NCBI RefSeq assembly: GCF_000968055.1
Contig: NC_022538.1
Location: forward strand, 372,001 to 436,000
Reading direction: 5' to 3'
Origin: Alteracholeplasma palmae J233
Lineage (GTDB): Bacteria > Bacillota_I > Bacilli_A > Acholeplasmatales > Acholeplasmataceae
DNA: 64,000 bases
The translations under genes were made by a program, and so were the position numbers. Positions 54,674 through 63,095 of the stretch are shown here, piece by piece. Position 1 is the first letter of the stretch, and each line of letters starts with the position of its first letter. The notes below the pieces were generated by a model. The model searched no databases. It saw nothing but the letters and a program-made list of their open reading frames with translations, and had not been told where the DNA came from.

Positions 54674-54703
54674 GTTTGATATAGTATAATATAAATATCA
54701 AAC
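54674..54703 (+). promoter_or_regulatory. Perfect inverted repeat over the -10 box of the Bax-inhibitor-1 gene
   Basis: GTTTGATAT (54674-54682) and ATATCAAAC (54695-54703) flank TATAAT (54685-54690). No T-tract follows, so it is more likely an operator than a polC terminator. Confidence 0.6.
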
Positions 54704-54739
54704 ATAATATTGATAAAAATATGAAAAGGATGTGTAATC

Positions 54740-55501
54740 ATGCGTTCAACAAACCCAGTATTTAAAAGTATTAGAAAAGAACAAGAAGAAAATATATCTG
54801 ATATTAGAGTAACAAGCAATACATCAACATATAAAGGTATTGCACTAAAAACTATTATCTTAGCATTAATAACAATTATAACAGGAGCAAGTTCACTTAT
54901 CTTACTTGATAAGGCACCAAACTTAGTTATAGGTGTACTATTAACTGGTGGAATTATCTCATTTATAGCAGTTATGGTAGGTACAAGAAGCACTAAAATG
55001 GCTATGCCGATGTCTATCTTATATGCCTTTATTCAAGGTGTTGTATATGGAACAATTACTTTATTAATTCAAACCATTCCCGGATTTGAAGGCGTTGGGA
55101 TCATTGCTTTAACAGCAACCCTTACTATTTTCTTAGTAATGATGGTGCTTTATTATACAGGTGTTGTAAAAGCTAGTCCTTTGTTAGTTAAAATAGTTAT
55201 AGGAACACTTATCGCTTCTATTTTAGCAACATTTGTTATCTTTATTATAGGATTGTTTGCTCCAGCATTTATCGCAAGTATTCAAGCAAATGTTCCATTA
55301 ATGCTTCTTGTAGGAGTTGTTTTCATTATTCTAGGTGCTTTAATGTTAGCAATGGATTTTGCTAATGCAGATGCAGTTGTTAAAAGTTATGCTCCAAAAG
55401 AATATGAATGGCAAGTAACTTTAGGATTTATGGTAACTTTAGTTTGGTTATATGTTCAAATTCTAAGAGTATTAATTATTTTATTAAATAGAAGAGACTA
55501 A
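54740..55501 (+). CDS. Bax inhibitor-1/YccA family membrane protein
   Basis: A 253-residue protein with a ~45-residue hydrophilic N-terminus and seven helices. The family segments 'YAFIQGVVYGTITLLIQ' and 'LVWLYVQILRVLIILLN' near the C-terminus are present. Bacterial BI-1 proteins (YetJ) are pH-sensitive calcium leak channels. AAAGGATG precedes the ATG. A perfect inverted repeat covers its promoter, which suggests a dedicated regulator. Confidence 0.9.
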   Translation: MRSTNPVFKSIRKEQEENISDIRVTSNTSTYKGIALKTIILALITIITGASSLILLDKAPNLVIGVLLTGGIISFIAVMVGTRSTKMAMPMSILYAFIQGVVYGTITLLIQTIPGFEGVGIIALTATLTIFLVMMVLYYTGVVKASPLLVKIVIGTLIASILATFVIFIIGLFAPAFIASIQANVPLMLLVGVVFIILGALMLAMDFANADAVVKSYAPKEYEWQVTLGFMVTLVWLYVQILRVLIILLNRRD

Positions 55502-55539
55502 TTAAATATAAAACGATAATAAAACAGTAGTAACTATTA

Positions 55540-55732
55540 AAAGTTATTTTAAAGAGAGCGTTTGATGGTGAGATAAACGTAAATAACCAGTAGTGAATTC
55601 AGTTTTTAGTAGTGCTAATAACACTCGTTGCCTTGCGTTAAAGGGAATTAAGTGCTATAACAATTGTTGTAGAACTAAGGTGGTACCGCGATTTATTCGT
55701 CCTTAGATTGATTATCTAAGGGCTTTTTTTTT
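55540..55732 (+). promoter_or_regulatory. T-box leader (Phe) controlling pheST
   Basis: The T-box sequence AAGGTGGTACCGCG lies at 55677-55690. The following terminator is CCTTAGAT (55701-55708)/ATCTAAGG (55714-55721) with T9. The likely specifier codon TTC (Phe) is at 55598-55600 in 'GTGAATTCAG' in the stem I region. Uncharged tRNA(Phe) would pair with both elements and favour the antiterminator. The 5' boundary is approximate. Confidence 0.93.
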
Positions 55733-55747
55733 GAAAGGAAGAGGAAA

Positions 55748-56767
55748 ATGAAAGATAAAATCAAGCAAATACTAAATGATTTAAACGATAAACTAAAAAA
55801 TAATGCAGAATTACAACTTGCTAATTTAGAAGAATTAAGACAAAAGTTTTTAAGTAAAAAAGGTGAAGTCGCAAACTTAATGCAATCACTTAAAAATATT
55901 CCTAATGAAGAAAAACCAATTTTAGGAAAACTCATCAATGAGTTAAAAGAAGAAATAACATTAAAATTACAAAATAAAAAACAAGAGTTAGAAGATGCAG
56001 AACTACTGAAAGTTTTAGAAACAGAAAAAATTGATATTACACTCCCTGGTTATGAATTCCACACAGGAAGTATACACCCGCTAAATGCGGTTATTGAACA
56101 AGTAGAAGACTTGTTTATTGGATTAGGTTTTATGGTTGCTGAAGGTCCAGAAGTAGAAAAAGATTTATATAACTTTGAAATGATGAATATGGAAAAAGAC
56201 CATCCTGCACGTGCTATGCAAGATTCATTTTATATAGATCAAGAAACACTACTTAGAACACATACCTCTCCAGTTCAAGCAAGAATGATGTTAGAAAATA
56301 AAGGGAACCCACTAAGAATTATCTGTCCAGGTAAAGTTTATAGAAGAGATAACGATGATGCAACCCACAGCCATCAATTTATGCAAATAGAAGGGCTTGT
56401 GATAGATAAAGATATTAGTTTTGCTAATCTAAAAGAAACTTTACTTACACTAGTTCAAAATCTTTTTGGTAAAGATAGAGAAATTAGACTAAGACCTTCA
56501 TATTTTCCATTCACAGAACCAAGTGTGGAAGTCGATGTATCATATGTTAAAAAAGATGGTTCGAAAGGATATATTGAAGTTCTAGGAGCTGGTTTAGTAC
56601 ATCCTAATGTTCTTAAAATGGCTGGCTATAATCCTGAAGAATTCAGTGGATTTGCATTTGGTATTGGTGTAGAAAGAATTGCTATCTTAAAATATCATAT
56701 TGACGATATTAGACATTTTTACACAAATGACATTAGATTCTTATCACAATTTAAGGGAGTAAAATAA
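55748..56767 (+). CDS. pheS: Phenylalanyl-tRNA synthetase alpha subunit
   Basis: A 339-residue class II synthetase subunit. The N-terminal ~90 residues are a coiled coil that binds tRNA(Phe). Motif 2 is seen in '[20 protein letters not shown]' and motif 3 in '[14 protein letters not shown]'. '[17 protein letters not shown]' is family-specific. AAGGAAGAGG precedes the ATG. It is controlled by the T-box leader and followed by pheT after one base. Confidence 0.97.
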   Translation: MKDKIKQILNDLNDKLKNNAELQLANLEELRQKFLSKKGEVANLMQSLKNIPNEEKPILGKLINELKEEITLKLQNKKQELEDAELLKVLETEKIDITLPGYEFHTGSIHPLNAVIEQVEDLFIGLGFMVAEGPEVEKDLYNFEMMNMEKDHPARAMQDSFYIDQETLLRTHTSPVQARMMLENKGNPLRIICPGKVYRRDNDDATHSHQFMQIEGLVIDKDISFANLKETLLTLVQNLFGKDREIRLRPSYFPFTEPSVEVDVSYVKKDGSKGYIEVLGAGLVHPNVLKMAGYNPEEFSGFAFGIGVERIAILKYHIDDIRHFYTNDIRFLSQFKGVK

Positions 56768-56768
56768 T

Positions 56769-59126
56769 ATGAAAATTAATCAAAATATACTGAAACAATT
56801 TGTTGAAATACCAGAAAATATTAATGAATTTACAAATAACCACATCATAGAAGTAGATGATTATGCTAAGTTAAATATATCTACAAATCTTGTTATAGGA
56901 CATGTTCTAACATGCGAAGACCACCCAGATTCAGATCACTTACATGTAACAACTGTAGATTTAGGAAATGAGGTTACACAAATTGTTTGTGGAGCGCCTA
57001 ATGTTGCTAAAGGACAATATGTAATTGTTGCCACAGTAGGGGCAGAACTTCCTGGAGATTTTAAAATAAAAGCTTCAAAAATCCGTGGTGTTGAATCAAA
57101 CGGAATGATTTGTTCTTTAAAGGAACTTGGTCTTGATGAAAAGTATTTAACAGATGAAGAAAAAATTGGAATCTATTCTATTAAAGAAACTGTAAAAGTA
57201 GGTTCTGATGCTTTAGAATATCTAGGACTTAAAGGCTTTAATATGGAATTAGGACTAACTCCTAATAGATCTGATTTATTATCTCATGTAGGATTTGCTT
57301 ATGAAGTAGCTTCTATGTCCAACAAAAAAATAACTTTACATACTTCTAGTTTTAAAGAAGATAAAGAAAAGAATCCACTAGAAATAAAAATTGAAGCTGA
57401 CGGCTGTTATGAATATAACGCAAGATATTTTAAAAATGTTACTGTAAAAGAATCACCATTATGGTTGAAAAATGCATTGATTGCTGCTGATATTAGACCA
57501 ATCAATAACGTTGTTGATATTAGTAATTATGTTCTAATTGAATATGGAACTCCTTTACATATGTTTGATGCTAAGAAAGTTAAAACCAATAAAATTGCTG
57601 TAAGATATGCTAAAAAGAATGAAAAAGTGACTACATTAGATGAAGTTCAAAGAACATTAGATGAAAAAGATTTAGTCATTACAAATACAAAAGAAATTAT
57701 TGCAGTTGCTGGGGTTATGGGTCTAGAAGCTACAGGCGTTTCAGCTCAAACAACAGAAGTTATTTTAGAAGCTGCCTACTTTGATCCTAAGCATATAGCT
57801 AAAACAAGTAAAAAGCTTAACTTAAAAAGTGATTCTTCCCTAAGATTTGAAAGAGGTATTGATCAAGATTTAGTTATTAAAGGGTTAGAAAGAGCGACAC
57901 AATTACTAACTGAATTAGCATCAGCTACTGTTTTAAATGGAATAAAAAGTGATAAAACAAAAGAATATAAAAATCAAGAAATCAAAGTGGACTATAATAG
58001 AATTAATAAAAGAATAGGTATAAACCTTTCTAAAAAAGAAATTATAGACTACTTAATAAGATTAGACTATAAAGTTAATGAAGAAAAAGATATATTGGTT
58101 CTAATGCCACCAAAAAGAAGATATGATATCAAAGTAGAAGCGGATATTATTGAAGAAATTGCTAGAATTTATGGCTATGATTCAATCCCACTTGCTAAAA
58201 TAGAAAAAACTTTACAAGGTAAACTATCTAATAAACAAGTAAAATTAAGAGCTTTAAGACACCTTCTTTCAAACATAGGATTAAATGAAATCATTACATA
58301 CAGTCTTACTTCAGAAGAAAAGTTCAATCAATTCAATAATAATGAAGAACCTATTAAACTTTTAATGCCTCTAGCGTCTGATAGAAATATATTAAGACAA
58401 AGTCTACTATCTGGAATGATTGAAACTTTAAGCTATAACCAATCTAGAAATAATATAAATAATGCCTTTTTTGAAATTGGAAAAATATATCAAAAAGACA
58501 GAGAAACATTAAAATTATCTTTAGGATTAAGTGGTTTATTTAGTCAAACAGGATGGATTAAAAATGATCTAAAAGTAGATTTATTTGTACTAAAAGGATT
58601 ACTAGAGAAAATAACAGAATATTTAGGAGTAGAAATATCTTATAAACAAACAAGCGAACATATAAATCTTCATCCAGGTATTCAAGCTAATATTATGTAT
58701 AAAAATGAAGTGATTGGCTATATTGGAAAAACACATCCAAAATTAAATAAATTAGAAAATATCAATGAAAGCTATTTATTAGAATTAACACTTGATAATA
58801 TCATTGATTTAACAAATGAAGTATCTTATAAGACAATTAGCAAGTATCCATCTATTACAAGAGATTTAAGTCTAATTATTAGTAAAGAATACGTTGTTTC
58901 TGATGTAATGGATTTGATTAAACAAACATCACGCAAATATTTAGAAAAAATAGAATTATTTGATGTCTATGAAGGTAAGAATATTGAAGCAGGTAAACAT
59001 TCACTAGCCTTTAGCTTAGTCTTTAATGATGCAACTAAGACTTTAGAAAAAGAAGATGTTGACAAAGTTATGAAGAGTATTAAAAATAGATTAGAGTTTA
59101 CATTTAAAGCGGAATTAAGAGATTAA
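56769..59126 (+). CDS. pheT: Phenylalanyl-tRNA synthetase beta subunit
   Basis: A 785-residue beta subunit. The N-terminus carries the EMAP-like tRNA-binding domain ('HPDSDHLHVTTVDLG', 'IVCGAPNVAKGQ'), followed by B3/B4 with editing function, B5, the core with 'SDSSLRFERGID', and a C-terminal FDX-ACB anticodon-binding domain ('YPSITRDLSLII'). The length is normal. It forms an operon with pheS and ends at a terminator. Confidence 0.97.
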   Translation: MKINQNILKQFVEIPENINEFTNNHIIEVDDYAKLNISTNLVIGHVLTCEDHPDSDHLHVTTVDLGNEVTQIVCGAPNVAKGQYVIVATVGAELPGDFKIKASKIRGVESNGMICSLKELGLDEKYLTDEEKIGIYSIKETVKVGSDALEYLGLKGFNMELGLTPNRSDLLSHVGFAYEVASMSNKKITLHTSSFKEDKEKNPLEIKIEADGCYEYNARYFKNVTVKESPLWLKNALIAADIRPINNVVDISNYVLIEYGTPLHMFDAKKVKTNKIAVRYAKKNEKVTTLDEVQRTLDEKDLVITNTKEIIAVAGVMGLEATGVSAQTTEVILEAAYFDPKHIAKTSKKLNLKSDSSLRFERGIDQDLVIKGLERATQLLTELASATVLNGIKSDKTKEYKNQEIKVDYNRINKRIGINLSKKEIIDYLIRLDYKVNEEKDILVLMPPKRRYDIKVEADIIEEIARIYGYDSIPLAKIEKTLQGKLSNKQVKLRALRHLLSNIGLNEIITYSLTSEEKFNQFNNNEEPIKLLMPLASDRNILRQSLLSGMIETLSYNQSRNNINNAFFEIGKIYQKDRETLKLSLGLSGLFSQTGWIKNDLKVDLFVLKGLLEKITEYLGVEISYKQTSEHINLHPGIQANIMYKNEVIGYIGKTHPKLNKLENINESYLLELTLDNIIDLTNEVSYKTISKYPSITRDLSLIISKEYVVSDVMDLIKQTSRKYLEKIELFDVYEGKNIEAGKHSLAFSLVFNDATKTLEKEDVDKVMKSIKNRLEFTFKAELRD

Positions 59127-59139
59127 GTTAAAAAAGATG

Positions 59140-59167
59140 GAAGTCATTTACATGACTTCTTTTTTTA
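59140..59167 (+). terminator. Terminator after pheST
   Basis: GAAGTCAT pairs with ATGACTTC over loop TTAC, followed by T7. Confidence 0.88.
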
Positions 59168-59245
59168 AATTAATATTTTCTAATTTAACAAAGTGGAAAG
59201 AAAAATAAAAATATAGTATAATGTTAAAGGAAGAGATGTGAGACG

Positions 59246-60262
59246 ATGTTAATTTATGGATTAACTTATGAAAAAATAGAAAATTTTTTGCTTGAAAATG
59301 AAATAAAATCATATAGAGCAATGCAAATATGGGAATGGCTATATAGACAAAAAGTGTCTAGTTTTGATGAAATGGCTAATTTACCTAAAGATTTAATTGA
59401 GCTGCTTAAAGCTAATTTTACTTTTGATGCACTTGAAACAGTATTAGCTAACAAGAGTGAAGATGGAACAATTAAGTATTTATATGGACTAAAAGATGAA
59501 CATTTAATAGAAACAGTTTTAATGAATCATAATTATGGTAGAAGTATATGTGTGACAACCCAAGTTGGATGTAACATAGGGTGCAGTTTTTGTGCCTCAG
59601 GCGTTTTAAAGAAAAAACGTGATTTGACTGCTGGTGAGATTGTTGCTCAAATTGTTAAAACAGAAAAAGCAGCAAAAGAACGTATATCCTCTATAGTTGT
59701 TATGGGAATTGGTGAACCTTTTGATAACTTTAATAATTTGAAAGACTTTTTAAGTATTGTAAATCATCCAAAAGGTTTAGCAATTGGGGCAAGACACATT
59801 ACAGTTTCAACAAGTGGATTAGTTCCAAAAATAAAAGAATTTGCTCATTTAGAAGGACAATTTAACCTAGCAATTAGTTTACATGCTCCAAATGATGAAG
59901 TAAGATCTAGTTTAATGCAAATTAATAAGAGATTCCCAATTAATGAAGTGATTGGGGCAATTAAATACTATATCTCTGTAACTAATAGAAGAGTAACAAT
60001 CGAATATATCTTGATTCAAGAAGTAAATGATTCAGTAGAACATGCAAAAGAACTTGCTGCACTATTAAAAGGAATGAATGTGTATGTCAATCTAATTCCT
60101 TATAATGCTGTAAAAGAAGCGGATTATGTACGTTCTGAATTACCAAGAAGAGAAGCCTTCTATGAAGTGCTTAAAAACAATCGAATTCAAGTAACATTAA
60201 GAAAAGAACAAGGTCATGATATTAACGCTGCTTGTGGTCAATTAAGAAGTCAACACTTATAA
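59246..60262 (+). CDS. rlmN: 23S rRNA/tRNA adenine-C2 methyltransferase
   Basis: A 338-residue radical SAM enzyme that methylates A2503 of 23S rRNA and A37 of some tRNAs. The cluster Cys are C109, C113 and C116 in 'GCNIGCSFCASG'. The C-terminal 'AACGQLRSQ' carries the Cys that resolves the covalent intermediate. The start at 59246 has AGGAAGAG upstream. It is followed by rsgA after 14 bases. Confidence 0.96.
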   Translation: MLIYGLTYEKIENFLLENEIKSYRAMQIWEWLYRQKVSSFDEMANLPKDLIELLKANFTFDALETVLANKSEDGTIKYLYGLKDEHLIETVLMNHNYGRSICVTTQVGCNIGCSFCASGVLKKKRDLTAGEIVAQIVKTEKAAKERISSIVVMGIGEPFDNFNNLKDFLSIVNHPKGLAIGARHITVSTSGLVPKIKEFAHLEGQFNLAISLHAPNDEVRSSLMQINKRFPINEVIGAIKYYISVTNRRVTIEYILIQEVNDSVEHAKELAALLKGMNVYVNLIPYNAVKEADYVRSELPRREAFYEVLKNNRIQVTLRKEQGHDINAACGQLRSQHL

Positions 60263-60276
60263 AAAAGGAGAATACT

Positions 60277-61230
60277 TTGAAAAAAGCCTTCATTACAAAA
60301 TTAATAGCTGGACAATATGTTATCAAAGACGTTGAAACTAAAGAAATTTATGATGCTAAAGCACGCGGGAAACTACGTGCTTTAAGACTAGAACAAGATA
60401 GTAGTTTTTTAAAGCAAAATACTAAGAAAACTAAAAAAGATATCAAGGTAACTCAAGTTAGTCCCAAGGTAGGCGATTATGTATACTATGAAAAAATAGA
60501 TGATAAATATATGATTGATTCTATTTTACCTAGAGAAAATGAACTGATTAGACCAGACGTAGCTAATATTGATCAAGTTTTATTAGTCTTTTCTGTTATA
60601 AAACCAGAATTTAGTTTTAACTTGTTAGATAAATTTTTACTTATTTTAGAACAAAATAAACTATCTGTCATATTAGTAGTTTCTAAAATTGATTTAATTG
60701 ATGAAAAAGAATTGAATGAGTTAAAAGACAAACTAAAATACTATGAAAAATTGTATCCAATTTATTATATTAACAGTAAACAAAAAATAGGATTTGATGT
60801 TCTTACTAATATCTTCAAAGATAAACTAACAGTTCTAGCAGGGCAAACTGGAGTAGGCAAGTCAACCTTGATGAATGCATTATTACCAGAATTAAATTTA
60901 AAAACACAAGAAATATCTGAAGCATTAGGTAGAGGGAAACATACAACAAGACACTCTGAACTTTATGAGTTTAACGATGGTTATATAGCTGATACACCAG
61001 GCTTTTCTAAATTAGAATTAGCTTTTTTCTACCCTGAAGATATTAAAGAGTTTTATCCTGATTTTATGAAATTATCAGATAATTGTAAATTTGGCAATAA
61101 GTGCGTACATATTAATGAGCCTAGTTGTGGTGTTAAGATGGCTTTAGAGAAAAATGAAATACCAAAAGAAAGATACGATAATTACGTTGCTTTCTATACT
61201 GAAATAAAAAATCAAAAAGATAAATACTAG
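60277..61230 (+). CDS. rsgA: Small-subunit ribosome biogenesis GTPase
   Basis: A 317-residue circularly permuted GTPase that helps mature the 30S subunit. The order is G4 (VSKID), then G1 'GQTGVGKS' (189-196), then G3 'DTPGF', the mark of the permuted family. The zinc knuckle is C270, C276, H278 and C284. An OB domain occupies the N-terminus. The start is TTG at 60277 behind AAAAAAGGAG; the frame upstream runs into rlmN. The order rsgA-rpe-thiN is common in Firmicutes. Confidence 0.95.
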   Translation: MKKAFITKLIAGQYVIKDVETKEIYDAKARGKLRALRLEQDSSFLKQNTKKTKKDIKVTQVSPKVGDYVYYEKIDDKYMIDSILPRENELIRPDVANIDQVLLVFSVIKPEFSFNLLDKFLLILEQNKLSVILVVSKIDLIDEKELNELKDKLKYYEKLYPIYYINSKQKIGFDVLTNIFKDKLTVLAGQTGVGKSTLMNALLPELNLKTQEISEALGRGKHTTRHSELYEFNDGYIADTPGFSKLELAFFYPEDIKEFYPDFMKLSDNCKFGNKCVHINEPSCGVKMALEKNEIPKERYDNYVAFYTEIKNQKDKY

Positions 61231-61259
61231 ACAACCTTGAAAAAGGTTGTTTCTTTTTA
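61231..61259 (+). terminator. Terminator after rsgA
   Basis: ACAACCTT pairs with AAGGTTGT over a four-base loop, followed by a T-rich tail. Confidence 0.83.
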
Positions 61260-61325
61260 TAGTTAGCCTTTACTAAAAAACATATTGTGATAAAATAAAC
61301 TTAGCATAAGAAAGAAGGAAAGTGT

Positions 61326-61964
61326 ATGAAAATAGCACCATCAATATTAACAGCTGACTTTACAAAATTAAAAAAGGAATTAGAAACAATTGAAACTGCA
61401 GATTATATTCACGTAGATATTATGGATGGCAATTTTGTACCAAATATATCATTTGGCCCAGCAATTACAAAGCAAATAAGCCAAAATACAAAGAATTTAC
61501 TAGACATTCATTTAATGGTTTTAGATCCTTTAAAATGGATTGATGGATTTACCTTTTCTAATACAGAGTACATCACAGTACACTATGAATCTAATAATTT
61601 AGATGAAACAATCAAAAAAATAAAACAAAATAAAGTAAAAGTGGGTATTAGTATTAAACCTGAAACTGATAAAGAAGTCTTACTTCCATACTTAAAAGAT
61701 ATTGATTTAGTATTAGTAATGAGTGTAGAACCTGGTTTTGGAGGACAAAAATTCATGGCTTCATCACTTGATAAAATGCAATACTTTAGTGAACTTAAAA
61801 AGAAAAATAATTATAACTACGAAATAGAAGTTGATGGTGGAGTTAATTTAGAAACAGGACTATTATGTGCTAAAAATGGAGCTACCATTTTAGTTGCAGG
61901 AAGTTATTTATTCAATATGGAAGATAGAAAAAAAGGAATTGAGGGGTTAGCATGCTTAAAATAG
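61326..61964 (+). CDS. rpe: Ribulose-phosphate 3-epimerase
   Basis: A 212-residue TIM-barrel enzyme of the pentose phosphate pathway. 'SILTADF', 'HVDIMDGNFVPN' (metal-binding His and Asp), 'DIHLMV', 'MSVEPGFGGQKF' and 'EVDGGVN' are all conserved. GAAGGAAAG precedes the ATG. It overlaps thiN by 13 bases. Confidence 0.97.
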   Translation: MKIAPSILTADFTKLKKELETIETADYIHVDIMDGNFVPNISFGPAITKQISQNTKNLLDIHLMVLDPLKWIDGFTFSNTEYITVHYESNNLDETIKKIKQNKVKVGISIKPETDKEVLLPYLKDIDLVLVMSVEPGFGGQKFMASSLDKMQYFSELKKKNNYNYEIEVDGGVNLETGLLCAKNGATILVAGSYLFNMEDRKKGIEGLACLK

Positions 61965-62557
61965 TTTATGTTATTGCCCCACCGATAGATTTTGATTTAC
62001 ACAAAATAGTCACTAAAAATAGTTTTGTGATAGCAGTTGATAGTGCAGTAGAAGCTGTCATAAGCCAAAATATACCCATTGATTTAGCAGTGGGTGATTT
62101 TGATTCGCTTAAAGATAAGGGTTTATTAGAAGGGCTTAATGTCATCAAACTGAATGAAGAAAAAGATGATACTGATACTGCAGTTGCCCTAAATGAAGCA
62201 TATAAAAAAGAAGCTGATTATGTTTATTTAGTAGGGGGTATCAATGGAGATAGAGCAGAACATATGATTGCTAATATATTTTTATTAGAAAAATACCCTA
62301 AACTAGAAATTAAAAATGATCATATGAGAATAAAAAAACTTCCCGCAGGAAGCTATGATTTATCTTTTAAAGGTTATATTTCATTATTTGGATTTCCATC
62401 AGCAGTCCTTTCACTAGAAGGCTTTAAATACCCTTTAAATCGCTATAAAATGGATTTTGCTGACCCAGTAGGAATAAGCAATGAACTTAATGATTATAAA
62501 GGGAAAATAACTATTCTTGAAGGATCAGTAATTGTTATCTTATCAAAAAAAGCATAA
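61952..62557 (+). CDS. thiN: Thiamine pyrophosphokinase
   Basis: A 201-residue enzyme that makes thiamine diphosphate from thiamine and ATP. 'VAVDSAVEAVISQNIPIDLAVGDFDSL' and 'EEKDDTDTAVALNEAYKKEADYVYLVGG' contain the catalytic acidic residues, and 'GDRAEHMIANIFLLEKY' the ribose contact. It starts within rpe and is co-transcribed with it. No other thiamine gene is visible, so the host probably salvages thiamine. Confidence 0.93.
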   Translation: MLKIVYVIAPPIDFDLHKIVTKNSFVIAVDSAVEAVISQNIPIDLAVGDFDSLKDKGLLEGLNVIKLNEEKDDTDTAVALNEAYKKEADYVYLVGGINGDRAEHMIANIFLLEKYPKLEIKNDHMRIKKLPAGSYDLSFKGYISLFGFPSAVLSLEGFKYPLNRYKMDFADPVGISNELNDYKGKITILEGSVIVILSKKA

Positions 62558-62583
62558 AAAAAAGGCATTAGCCTCTTTTATGC
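62552..62583. terminator. Bidirectional terminator between thiN and rpmB
   Basis: GCATAAAA...GGC pairs with GCC...TTTTATGC around loop ATTA, overlapping the ends of both convergent genes. On the minus strand T7 follows. Confidence 0.75.
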
Positions 62584-62766
62584 ACGTTCAAGATTTAATT
62601 TCTTTAAAGCTCTTGCAGAGATTTTTACTTTTTTAACTTGACCGTTTTCATCAACTATACGGACTGTTTGTAAATTTGCTTTCCATACACGACGAGATGC
62701 GTTTAACGCGTGACTACGTTTGTTACCAAATGTAGTAGTTTTTCCGGTTACGTAACATTTAGCCAT
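62578..62766 (-). CDS. rpmB: 50S ribosomal protein L28
   Basis: A 62-residue basic protein. '[20 protein letters not shown]' is the L28 start; '[13 protein letters not shown]' and '[13 protein letters not shown]' complete it. Only one Cys remains, so it is the zinc-free form. The ATG at 62766 has AAAAGGAGTG upstream. It is transcribed opposite to thiN and divergent from fakA, an arrangement found in many Firmicutes. Confidence 0.96.
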   Translation of the reverse strand: MAKCYVTGKTTTFGNKRSHALNASRRVWKANLQTVRIVDENGQVKKVKISARALKKLNLERA

Positions 62767-63095
62767 AATATCACTCCTTTTAGACCATATATAATTTAAC
62801 ATATTTTATTTAAAAAAGCAAACAAATAATATGATAAAGTGCACAAAAATAAAAAATACAAAATATTTGATAAAGCATAAAAAATATAAAAAAAAGATAA
62901 AAAAACAAAATATGGTATAATATATGCGTAATGTATAGGTAATTTGAGTTTAAAAGTAACTCTATATATTGAAAAATAGATACAAAGATGCTATACTTAT
63001 AAAAGTAAAATTGACTTATCGGCTTTATACCAAAAACTAATTAACAAATAAATTTATGTTACATCGCTAATATAAATTTGGGAGGAAAATTATCA
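62767..63095 (+). promoter_or_regulatory. rpmB-fakA intergenic region with an extended -10 promoter and long leader
   Basis: TG-G-TATAAT (TATAAT 62916-62921) is a strong extended -10 for the rightward gene. It leaves a leader of about 165 bases before the ATG at 63096. GAGTT...AACTC (about 62947-62963) could form a stem near the start of the leader; no known riboswitch is recognisable. The bases from 62814 to 62912 are extremely A-rich and hold no gene that I can see. Confidence 0.55.
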
